DNA of 64,000 nt. Source: Cyanophora paradoxa. Its lineage: Eukaryota > Glaucocystophyceae > Cyanophorales > Cyanophoraceae. Below, in pieces: positions 1 to 10,375 of the stretch. Position 1 is the first letter of the stretch. Each line of letters starts with the position of its first letter. The stretch is taken from contig QPMI01000179.1 in the NCBI GenBank assembly GCA_004431415.1, positions 1-64,000 on the forward strand, written 5' to 3'. The notes beneath the pieces were generated by a model, which saw only the letters and a program-made list of their open reading frames with translations, did not search any database and was not told the DNA's origin. The position numbers and the translations under genes were made by a program.

Positions 1-3000
1 GGAGATTTGGGGTGCATCTTTCTTCTATTTTGTGGCAGATCGGAAACCTGGGGCCTTGACTGAGTGACTTGCTGGGAGGGTCATCTGCCTAAGGCTAGCG
101 CCTTGTGCATATTCCCCCAGAGAGATTTGGGGTGCATCTTTCTTCTATTTTGTGGCAGATCGGAAACCTGGGGCCTTTGACTGAGTGACTTGCTGGTGGG
201 TGGGTCATCTGCCTAAGGCTAGCGCCTTGTGCATATTCCCCCAGAGAGATTTGGGGTGCATCTTTCTTCTATTTTGTGGCAGATCGGAAACCTGGGGCCT
301 TCGACTGAGTGACTTGCTGGTGGGTGGGTCATCTGCCTAAGGCTAGCGCCTTGTGCATATTCCCCCAGAGAGATTTGGGGTGCATCTTCTTCTATTTTGT
401 GGCAGATCGGAAACCTGGGGCCTTTGACTGAGTGACTTGCTGGTGGGTGGGTCATCTGCCTAAGGCTAGCGCCTTGTGCATATTCCCCCAGAGAGATTTG
501 GGTGCATCTTTCTTCTATTTTGTGGCAGATCGGAAACCTGGGGCCTTCGACTGAGTGACTTGCTGGTGGGTGGGTCATCTGCCTAAGGCTAGCGCCTTGT
601 GCATATTCCCCAGAGAGATTTGGGTGCATCTTCTTCTATTTTTGGCAGATCGGAAACCTGGGGCTTTGACTGAGTGACTTGCTGGTGGGTGGGTCATCTG
701 CCTAAGGCTAGCGCCTTGTGCATATTCCCCAGAGAGATTTGGGTGCATCTTTTCTATTTTTGGCAGATCGGAAACCTGGGGCCTTGACTGAGTGACTTGC
801 TGGTGGTGGGTCATCTGCCTAAGGCTAGCGCCTTGTGCATATTCCCCAGAGAGATTTGGGTGCATCTTCTTCTATTTTGTGGCAGATCGGAAACCTGGGG
901 CCTTCGACTGAGTGACTTGCTGGTGGGTGGGTCATCTGCCTAAGGCTAGCGCCTTGTGCATATTCCCCAGAGAGATTTGGGGTGCATCCTTCTTCTATTT
1001 TGTGGCAGATCGGAAACCTGGGGCCTTCGACTGAGTGACTTGCTGGTGGTGGGTCATCTGCCTAAGGCTAGCGCCTTGTGCATATTCCCCCAGAGAGATT
1101 TGGGTGCATCCTTCTTCTATTTTGTGGCAGATCGGAAACCTGGGGCCTCTGACTGAGTGACTTGCTGGTGGGTGGGTCATCTGCCTAAGGCTAGCGCCTT
1201 GTGCATATTCCCCAGAGAGATTTGGGGTGCATCTTCTTCTATTTTGTGGCAGATCGGAAACCTGGGGCCTTGACTGAGTGACTTGCTGGTGGGTGGGTCA
1301 TCTGCCTAAGGCTAGCGCCTTGTGCATATTCCCCAGAGAGATTTGGGTGCATCTTCTTCTATTTTGTGGCAGATCGGAAACCTGGGGCCTTGACTGAGTG
1401 ACTTGCTGGTGGGTGGGTCATCTGCCTAAGGCTAGCGCCTTGTGCATATTCCCCAGAGAGATTTGGGTGCATCTTCTTCTATTTTGTGGCAGATCGGAAA
1501 CCTGGGGCCTTGACTGAGTGACTTGCTGGTGGGTGGGTCATCTGCCTAAGGCTAGCGCCTTGTGCATATTCCCCAGAGAGATTTGGGGTGCATCTTTCTT
1601 CTATTTTGTGGCAGATCGGAAACCTGGGGCCTTCGACTGAGTGACTTGCTGGTGGTGGGTCATCTGCCTAAGGCTAGCGCCTTGTGCATATTCCCCAGAG
1701 AGATTTGGGTGCATCTTTCTTCTATTTTGTGGCAGATCGGAAACCTGGGGCCTTGACTGAGTGACTTGCTGGTGGGTGGGTCATCTGCCTAAGGCTAGCG
1801 CCTTGTGCATATTCCCCAGAGAGATTTGGGTGCATCTTCTTCTATTTTGTGGCAGATCGGAAACCTGGGGCCTTGACTGAGTGACTTGCTGGTGGGTGGG
1901 TCATCTGCCTAAGGCTAGCGCCTTGTGCATATTCCCCAGAGAGATTTGGGTGCATCTTCTTCTATTTTGTGGCAGATCGGAAACCTGGGGCCTTGACTGA
2001 GTGACTTGCTGGTGGGTGGGTCATCTGCCTAAGGCTAGCGCCTTGTGCATATTCCCCAGAGAGATTTGGGGTGCATCTTTCTTCTATTTTGTGGCAGATC
2101 GGAAACCTGGGGCCTTGACTGAGTGACTTGCTGGTGGGTGGGTCATCTGCCTAAGGCTAGCGCCTTGTGCATATTCCCCAGAGAGATTTGGGTGCATCTT
2201 CTTCTATTTTGTGGCAGATCGGAAACCTGGGGCCTTGACTGAGTGACTTGCTGGTGGGTGGGTCATCTGCCTAAGGCTAGCGCCTTGTGCATATTCCCCA
2301 GAGAGATTTGGGTGCATCTTCTTCTATTTTGTGGCAGATCGGAAACCTGGGGCCTTCGACTGAGTGACTTGCTGGTGGGTGGGTCATCTGCCTAAGGCTA
2401 GCGCCTTGTGCATATTCCCCAGAGAGATTTGGGTGCATCTTTCTTCTATTTTGTGGCAGATCGGAAACCTGGGGCCTTGACTGAGTGACTTGCTGGTGGG
2501 TGGGTCATCTGCCTAAGGCTAGCGCCTTGTGCATATTCCCCAGAGAGATTTGGGTGCATCTTTCTTCTATTTTGTGGCAGATCGGAAACCTGGGGCCTTG
2601 ACTGAGTGACTTGCTGGTGGGTGGGTCATCTGCCTAAGGCTAGCGCCTTGTGCATATTCCCCAGAGAGATTTGGGTGCATCTTCTTCTATTTTGTGGCAG
2701 ATCGGAAACCTGGGGCCTTGACTGAGTGACTTGCTGGTGGGTGGGTCATCTGCCTAAGGCTAGCGCCTTGTGCATATTCCCCCAGAGAGATTTGGGTGCA
2801 TCTTCTTCTATTTTGTGGCAGATCGGAAACCTGGGCCTTGACTGAGTGACTTGCTGGTGGGTGGGTCATCTGCCTAAGGCTAGCGCCTTGTGCATATTCC
2901 CCAGAGAGATTTGGGTGCATCTTCTTCTATTTTGTGGCAGATCGGAAACCTGGGGCCTCTGACTGAGTGACTTGCTGGTGGGTGGGTCATCTGCCTAAGG

Positions 3001-6000
3001 CTAGCGCCTTGTGCATATTCCCCCAGAGAGATTTGGGGTGCATCCTTCTTCTATTTTGTGGCAGATCGGAAACCTGGGGCCTTCGACTGAGTGACTTGCT
3101 GGTGGGTGGGTCATCTGCCTAAGGCTAGCGCCTTGTGCATATTCCCCAGAGAGATTTGAGGTGCATCCTTCTTCTATTTTGTGGCAGATCGGAAACCTGG
3201 GGCCTTCGACTGAGTGACTTGCTGGTGGGTGGGTCATCTGCCTAAGGCTAGCGCCTTGTGCATATTCCCCCAGAGAGATTTGGGGTGCATCCTTCTTCTA
3301 TTTTGTGGCAGATCGGAAACCTGGGGCCTTGACTGAGTGACTTGCTGGTGGGTGGGTCATCTGCCTAAGGCTAGCGCCTTGTGCATATTCCCCCAGAGAG
3401 ATTTGGGGTGCATCCTTCTTCTATTTTGTGGCAGATCGGAAACCTGGGGCCTTTGACTGAGTGACTTGCTGGTGGGTGGGTCATCTGCCTAAGGCTAGCG
3501 CCTTGTGCATATTCCCCAGAGAGATTTGGGGTGCATCTTTCTTCTATTTTGTGGCAGATCGGAAACCTGGGCCTTGACTGAGTGACTTGCTGGTGGGTGG
3601 GTCATCTGCCTAAGGCTAGCGCCTTGTGCATATTCCCCAGAGAGATTTGAAGTGCATCTTCTTCTATTTTGTGGCAGATGGAAACCTGGGGCCTTCGACT
3701 GAGTGACTTGCTGGTGGGTGGGTCATCTGCCTAAGGCTAGCGCCTTGTGCATATTCCCCCAGAGAGATTTGGGTGCATCTTTCTTCTATTTTGTGGCAGA
3801 TCGGAAACCTGGGCCTTGACTGAGTGACTTGCTGGTGGGTGGGTCATCTGCCTAAGGCTAGCGCCTTGTGCATATTCCCCAGAGAGATTTGGGTGCATCT
3901 TCTTCTATTTTGTGGCAGATCGGAAACCTGGGGCCTTGACTGAGTGACTTGCTGGTGGGTGGGTCATCTGCCTAAGGCTAGCGCCTTGTGCATATTCCCC
4001 AGAGAGATTTGGGTGCATCTTTCTTCTATTTTGTGGCAGATCGGAAACCTGGGGCCTTCGACTGAGTGACTTGCTGGTGGGTGGGTCATCTGCCTAAGGC
4101 TAGCGCCTTGTGCATATTCCCCAGAGAGATTTGGGTGCATCTTCTTCTATTTTTGGCAGATCGAAACCTGGGCCTTGACTGAGTGACTTGCTGGTGGTGG
4201 GTCATCTGCCTAAGGCTAGCGCCTTGTGCATATTCCCCAGAGAGATTTGGGTGCATCTTCTTCTATTTTGTGGCAGATCGGAAACCTGGGGCTTGACTGA
4301 GTGACTTGCTGGTGGGTGGGTCATCTGCCTAAGGCTAGCGCCTTGTGCATATTCCCCAGAGAGATTTGGGTGCATCTTTCTTCTATTTTGTGGCAGATCG
4401 GAAACCTGGGGCCTTGACTGAGTGACTTGCTGGTGGGTGGGTCATCTGCCTAAGGCTAGCGCCTTGTGCATATTCCCCAGAGAGATTTGAGTGCATCTTC
4501 TTCTATTTTTGGCAGATCGGAAACCTGGGCCTTCGACTGAGTGACTTGCTGGTGGTGGGTCATCTGCCTAAGGCTAGCGCCTTGTGCATATTCCCCAGAG
4601 AGATTTGGGTGCATCTTTCTTCTATTTTGTGGCAGATCGGAAACCTGGGGCCTCTGACTGAGTGACTTGCTTGTGGGTGGGTCATCTGCCTAAGGCTAGC
4701 GCCTTGTGCATATTCCCCCAGAGAGATTTGGGGTGCATCTTTCTTCTATTTTGTGGCAGATCGGAAACCTGGGGCTTCGACTGAGTGACTTGCTGGTGGT
4801 GGGTCATCTGCCTAAGGCTAGCGCCTTGTGCATATTCCCCAGAGAGATTTGGTGCATCTTCTTCTATTTTGTGGCAGATCGGAAACCTGGGCCTTCGACT
4901 GAGTGACTTGCTGGGGTGGGTCATCTGCCTAAGGCTAGCGCCTTGTGCATATTCCCCCAGAGAGATTTGGGTGCATCTTCTTCTATTTTGTGCAGATCGG
5001 AACCTGGGCTTGACTGAGTGACTTGCTGGTGGGTGGGTCATCTGCCTAAGGCTAGCGCCTTGTGCATATTCCCCAGAGAGATTTGGGGTGCATCTTTCTT
5101 CTATTTTGTGGCAGATCGGAAACCTTGGGCCTTCGACTGAGTGACTTGCTGGTGGGTGGGTCATCTGCCTAAGGCTAGCGCCTTGTGCATATTCCCCAGA
5201 GAGATTTGGGTGCATCTTTCTTCTATTTTGTGCAGATCGGAAACCTGGGGCTTGACTGAGTGACTTGCTGGTGGGTGGGTCATCTGCCTAAGGCTAGCGC
5301 CTTGTGCATATTCCCCCAGAGAGATTTGGGGTGCATCTTTCTTCTATTTTGTGGCAGATCGGAAACCTGGGGCCTTCGACTGAGTGACTTGCTGGTGGGT
5401 GGGTCATCTGCCTAAGGCTAGCGCCTTGTGCATATTCCCCCAGAGAGATTTGGGGTGCATCCTTCTTCTATTTTTGGCAGATTGGAAACCTGGGGCCTTC
5501 GACTGAGTGACTTGCTGGTGGGTGGGTCATCTGCCTAAGGCTAGCGCCTTGTGCATATTCCCCCAGAGAGATTTGAAGTGCATCCTTCTTCTATTTTCTG
5601 GTAGATCGGAAACCTGGCGCCTTCCACTGAGTGACTGGTGGCGTGGGTCATCTGCCTAAGGCTAGCACCTTGTGCATATTCCCCAGAGAGATTTGGGGTG
5701 CATCTTTCTTCTTTTTGTGCAGATCGGAACCTGGGGCTTGACTGAGTGACTTGCTTTTGGGAGGGTCATCTGCCTAGGGCTAGCGCCTTGTGCATATTCC
5801 CCCAGAGAGATTTGGGGTGCATCTTTCTTCTATTTTGTCACAGATCGGAAATCTGGGGCGTTGGACTGAGTGACTTGCTGGTGGGTGGGTCATCTGCCTA
5901 AGGCTAGCGCCTTGTGCATATTCCCCCAGAGAGATGTGAAGTGCATCTTTCTTCTATTTTGTGGCAGATCGGAACCTGGGGCGTTGGACTGAGTGACTTG

Positions 6001-7455
6001 CTTTTGGGAGGGTCATCGGCCTAAGGCTAGCGCCTTGTGCATATTCCCCCAGAGAAATTCGGGGTGCATCTTTCTTCTATTTTGTCACATATCGGAAATC
6101 TGGGGCGTTGGACTGAGTGACTTGCTGGTGGGTGGGTCATCTGCCTAAGGCTAGCGCCTTGTGCATATTCCCCCAGAGAAATTTGGGGTGCATCTTTCTT
6201 CTATTTTGTCACAGATCGGAAATCTGGGGCGTTGGACTGAGTGACTTGCTGGTGGGTGGGTCATCTGCCTAAGGCTAGCGCCTTGTGCATATTCCCCCAG
6301 AGAAATTTGGGGTGCATCTTTCTTCTATTTTGTCACAGATCGGAAATCTGGGGCGTTGGACTGAGTGACTTGCTGGTGGGTGGGTCATCTGCCTAAGGCT
6401 AGCGCCTTGTGCATATTCCCCCTGCGAGATTTGGGGTGCATCTTTCTTCTATTTTCTGGCAGATTGGAAACCTGGGGCCTTCGACTGAGTGACTTGCTGG
6501 TGGGTGGGTCATCTGCCTAAGGCTAGCGCCTTGTGCATATTCCCCCAGAGAGATTTGGGGTGCATCTTTCTTCTATTTTGTGGCAGATCGGAACCTGGGG
6601 CGTTGGACTGAGTGACTTGCTTTTGGGAGGGTCATCTGCCTAGGGCTAGGGCCTTGTGCATATTCCCCCAGAGAGATTTGGGGTGCATCTTTCTTCGATT
6701 TTGTGGCAGATCGGAAACCTGGGGCCTTTGACTGGGTGACTTGCAGGTGGGTGGGCATCTGCCTAAGGCTAGCGCCTTGTGCATATTCCCCCAGGGAGAT
6801 TTGGGGTGCATCTTTCTTCTATTTTCTGGCAGATCGGAAACCTGGGGCCTTCGACTGAGTGACTTGGTGGCAGGTGGGTCATTTGCCTAAGGCTAGAGCC
6901 TTGTGCATGTTCCCGGAGATATTTGGGGTGCATCTTTCTTCTTTTTTGTGGCAGATCGGAAACCTGGGGTTTTTGATTGAGTGACTTGCTTTTGGGAGGG
7001 TCATCTGCCTAAGGCTAGAGCCTTGTGCATATTCCCCCAGAGAGATGTGAAGTGCATCTCTCATCTATTTTGTGGCAGATCGGAACCTGGGGCGTTGGAC
7101 TGGGTGACTTGCTTTTGGGAGGGTCATCTGCCTAAGGCTAGCGCCTTGGGCATATTCCCCAGAGAGATATTTGGGGTGCATCTTTCTTCTTTTTTGTGGC
7201 AGATCGGAAACCTGGGGTTTTTGATTGAGTGACTTGCTTTTGGGAGGGTCATCTGCCTAAGGCTAGAGCCTTGTGCATATTCCCCCAGAGAGATGTGAAG
7301 TGCATCTTTCTTCTATTTTGTGGCAGATCGGAACCTGGGGCGTTGGATTGAGTGACTTGCTGGTGGGTGGGTCATCTGCCTAAGGCTAGCGCCTTGTGCA
7401 TATTTCCCCAGAGAAATTTGGGGTGCATCTTTCTTCTATTTTGTGGCTCGGAAAC
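1..7455 (+). repeat. Satellite S1, forward array (about 121-bp monomer, about 61 copies)
   Basis: Head-to-tail monomers, each with a block beginning gagagatttggggtgcatc, then the conserved words cagatcggaaacc, gactgagtgacttgctgg and gtcatctgcctaaggctagc. From 1 to about 5,500 the copies differ almost only in homopolymer length (runs of C, G and T). From about 5,550 to 7,440 they diverge by substitutions, for example ggtgggtgg versus tttgggagg and tagcgcc versus tagagcc. A homogeneous core with a diverged edge is usual for satellites kept similar by unequal exchange. The word AAGGCTAGCGCCTT (5-bp arms, 4-nt centre) is nearly invariant. Reading frames across the array are by-products. Confidence 0.97.
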
Positions 7456-9168
7456 ACCAGCAAGTCACTCAGTTGAAGGCCCCAGGTTTCTGATCCGCCA
7501 CAAAATAGAAGAAAGATGCACCCCAAATCTCTCTGGGGGAATATGCACAAGGCTCTAGCCTTAGGCAGATGACCCACCCACCAGCAAGTCACTCAGTCAA
7601 AGGCCCCAGGTTTCTGATCCGCCACAAAATAGAAGAAGGATGCACCCCAAATCTCTCTGGGGGAATATGCACAAGGCTCTAGCCTTAGGCAGATGACCCA
7701 CCCACCAGCAAGTCACTCAGTTGAAGGCCCCAGGTTTCTGATCCGCCACAAAATAGAAGAAAGATGCACCCCAAATCTCTCTGGGGGAATATGCACAAGG
7801 CTCTAGCCTTAGGCAGATGACCCACCCACCAGCAAGTCACTCAGTTGAAGGCCCCAGGCTTCTGATCCGCCACAAAATAGAAGAAAGATGCACCCCAAAT
7901 TTCTCTGGGGGAATATGCACAAGGCTCTAGCCTTAGGCAAATGACCCACCCGCCAGCAAGTCACTCAGTCGAAGGCCCCAGGTTTCTGATCCGCCACAAA
8001 ATAGAAGAAAGATGCACTTCAAATTTCTCTGGGGGAATATGCACAAGGCGCTAGCCTTAGGCAGATGACCCACCCACCAGCAAGTCACTCAGTCGAAGGC
8101 CCAAGGTTTCCGATCTGCCAGAAAATAGAAGAAAGATGCACCCCAAATCTCTCTGGGGGAATATGCACAAGGCGCTAGCCTTAGGCAGATGACCCACCTA
8201 CCAGCAAGTCACTCAGTTGAAGGCCCCAGGTTTCTGATCCGCCACAAAATAGAAGAAAGATGCACTTCAAATTTCTCTGAGGGAATATGCACAAGGCTCT
8301 AGCCTTAGGCAAATGACCCACCCGCCAGCAAGTCACTCAGTTGAAGGCCCCAGGTTTCCGCTCTGCCACAAAATAGAAGAAAGATGCACCCCAAATCTCT
8401 TTGGGTGAATATGCACAAGGCGCTAGTCTTAGGCAGATGACCCACCCACCAGCAAGTCACTCAGTTGAAGGCCCCAGGTTTCTGATCCGCCACAAAATAG
8501 AAGAAAGATGCACCCCAAATCTCTTGCTGGCGTGGGCGTGTCTTTTACTTGCTCTCTCTCTCTCTCTCTGGGGGAATATGCACAAGGCTCTAGCCTTACG
8601 CAGATGACCCACCCACCAGCAAGTCACTCAGTTGAAGGCCCCAGGCTTCTGATCCGCCACACAATAGAAGAATGATGCACCCCAAATCTCTCTGGGTGAA
8701 TATGCACAAGGCGCTAGCCTTAGGCAGATGACCCACCCACCCACAAGTCACTAAATCAAAAGCCCCAGGTTTCCAATCTGCCAGAAAATAGAAGAAAGAT
8801 GCACCCCAAATCTCTCTGGGGAATATGCACAAGGTGCTAGCCTTAGGCAGATGACCCACCCACCCACAAGTCACTAAATCAAAAGCCCCAGGTTTCCAAT
8901 CTGCCAGAAAATAGAAGAAACATGCACCCCAAATCTCTCTGGGGGAATATGCACAAGGCGCTAGCCTTAGGCAGATGACCCACCCACCCGCAAGTCACTC
9001 AGTCAAAGGCCCCAGGTTTCCAATCTGCCAGAAAAAAGAAGAAAGATGCACCCCAAATCTCTCTGGGGGAATATGCCCAAGGCGCTAGCCGTAGGAAGAT
9101 GACCCACCCACCTACAAGTCACTAAATCAAAAGCCACTTCACATCTCTCTGGGGGAATATGCACAAGG
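7456..9168 (-). repeat. Satellite S1, inverted array (about 14 copies)
   Basis: The same monomer continues as its reverse complement directly after 7455, with no unique sequence at the switch. These copies are as diverged as the neighbouring edge of the forward array. Many carry a base change that makes the central word AAGGCTCTAGCCTT, with 6-bp arms instead of 5. The last unit is internally deleted near 9,130 and then runs straight into repeat R2. Confidence 0.95.
8524..8570. repeat. CT microsatellite insertion inside one S1 monomer
   Basis: One inverted S1 unit is interrupted by a short non-satellite stretch that ends in about nine CT dinucleotides and then returns to the S1 sequence ctgggggaatatg. 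It may be slippage growth of the native atctctctggg word plus a small insertion. Confidence 0.8.
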
Positions 9169-9323
9169 GGTCCCCACCCACACAAAACAGTGTGCAGGGA
9201 GCCCTGGGGTGTTCCAGAGCACTCTGTCAGGTTCAAATGAGGAGAATGGGTGTCTCTTTACGGGGTTCTTGTTTCAAGTCAGCGCTCTCCCTGTTGTCCC
9301 CCAAAACTTCACAGGGGTCCACC
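9167..9323 (-). repeat. Repeat R2, single reverse unit
   Basis: R2 is the second repeat family. Its forward form is taken here as the orientation at 13985-14936, with the words gttctggaacactcc, cactgttttgtgtgg, ggggacccctgtgag and aacagggggagcgctgac. This copy is the reverse complement and abuts the last S1 monomer without spacer. Its left edge shares the run gggg with S1. Confidence 0.9.
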
Positions 9324-9404
9324 TTGAACAAGAGAAATTAAAGTCTCAAATGCAATTGGAATCCCAGAGCAAGGCAATGACACCTTGGTTTGGTGGGTTG
9401 TTTA

Positions 9405-9602
9405 TATTTTGTTTAAACTAATACTGGTAGCAAAATGAGTATAAGTGTTTGTATCTGTTCTCATACATGTAAAGAACACCCTTTAATCACCTGATACAGG
9501 AGCTGTAAATTGTGTGGTTGAAAAGTTTCCCTCATTGTTTACAAAATAAGCTCCACCTGTAAAGGAAACTGCTGTTCCAGTCGCAAGTGTTATTGTGGGA
9601 TC
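9405..9602 (-). pseudogene. C1q-like head domain of a virus-fibre-like protein, fragment
   Basis: The minus strand reads about 66 codons containing GNFSTTQFTAPVSGD, closely matching GRFTAPVAGHYRF in the fibre gene near 45.7 kb. FTAPV-x-G-x-Y is a typical C1q/TNF-like strand signature, seen in phage tail fibres and some eukaryotic secreted proteins. After SGD there is a TAA at 9483-9485, exactly where the paralogue has Tyr; the frame then continues as RVFFTCMRTDTN. The piece is therefore a decayed copy with a nonsense change. It lies between R2 and R3 with no start. The domain assignment is by motif only. Confidence 0.6.
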
Positions 9603-9930
9603 TTGCAGGCATCATGGTCGGGATCTTGCAGGCATCATGATCAATTCTCATGATCATTATGAACACTGCATGCATGGGTGCTGAGATGCTTAGTGCGAGC
9701 CATATTGAAACCTAGGGCCCATATCTCATACACCCCTGAGCATGCTGCTGGGGGTTCTCAAGGGTGCTGGATTTGATTGTGAAGTCGGTTCAAGGCAGAT
9801 GCAAGTCTTTGCTGCCATGCAAATCTGCACAAATGAAGTGTTGGCAATCCCGCTATTGCTTGGCAAGGCAAGAGCACCTTTTTAGTGCTTGCCGCAATCA
9901 AAATCAAATCTAGTGCCCGTGATATAGGCC
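9600..9930 (+). repeat. Repeat R3, permuted monomer (about 330 bp)
   Basis: Third repeat family, with the words catcatgatcaattctcatgatc, gcatgcatgggtgctgagatg, cccctgagcatgctg, ggttcaaggcagatgcaag and cttggcaaggcaagagcacc. Other copies lie at 42591-42905 (+) and 23890-24226 (-). This copy starts at the gatcaattctcatg part and ends at gatataggcc, a different start point from the 42.6-kb copy. Its left edge carries a roughly 22-bp duplication of gatcttgcaggcatcatg. Confidence 0.85.
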
Positions 9931-10063
9931 ACCCACACAAAACAGTGGGCAGGGAGAACTGGATTGTTCCAGAGCACTCAATCAGGTTTGGATGATGTGA
10001 ATGGGTGTCTCTTTACGGGGTTCTTGTTTCAAGTCAGCGCTCCCCCTGTTGTCCCCCAAAAAT
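9931..10063 (-). repeat. Repeat R2, single reverse unit
   Basis: Reverse R2 unit from acccacacaaaacagtggg to cccccaaaaattca. It directly follows R3 on the left and a gag-like fragment on the right, with no unique DNA at either side. Confidence 0.9.
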
Positions 10064-10227
10064 TCAATTGTAATTCCAATAATGATTGGTCCGCTCATTG
10101 ATCACAGCTTGATGCCGGAAATGTGCCGTGTAGGCCTGAACAAACGCAGGCCAGTCGACGCATCCCAAAGCGACTGGGTGGAAAGAGGCACAAAATCCGA
10201 AAGTGAAACTGTTTGCAATTTTCAATC
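10064..10227 (-). pseudogene. Gypsy gag (capsid) fragment
   Basis: One minus-strand frame is open throughout (54 codons). It contains DWPAFVQAYTAHFRHQAV followed by HYWN. This aligns with SWPDFLKQFDEYYRHKSV and FWGL in the D2 gag at 26.5 kb: W-P-x-F, a Y four to six residues on, RH-[QK]-x-V and an aromatic-W pair keep their spacing. It is therefore a piece of the capsid part of a related gag, cut by R2 on one side and S1 on the other. No start or stop is present. Confidence 0.55.
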
Positions 10228-10375
10228 TAGGCTCTAGCCTTAGGCAGATGACCCACCCACCAGCAAGTCACTCAGTTGAAGGCCCCAGGTTTCTGATCCG
10301 CCACAAAATAGAAGAAAGATGCACCCCAAATCTCTCTGGGGGAATATGCACAAGGCTCTAGCCTTAGGCAGATGA
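10228..10375 (-). repeat. Isolated S1 segment fused to integrase sequence
   Basis: About 1.2 S1 monomers in the same orientation as the inverted array lie 1.06 kb beyond its end. On the right the sequence changes from S1 (cttaggcagatga) to integrase (tcggatgaaatc), with gatga matching both, a short microhomology. On the minus strand the integrase frame continues open into the satellite for about 45 codons. Confidence 0.9.

Noticed and set aside
280-320. CENP-B box in S1 (cttcgactgagtgac)
   Set aside because: Only TTCG and the central A match; the CGGG half is absent.
4682-5215. Frames of up to 177 codons in S1
   Set aside because: They arise from the near-121-bp repetition with homopolymer indels, switch frame from unit to unit, and show no coding signal.
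1-9168. CRISPR-like array
   Set aside because: Monomers are contiguous and about 121 bp, with no unique spacers and no associated genes; it is a satellite.
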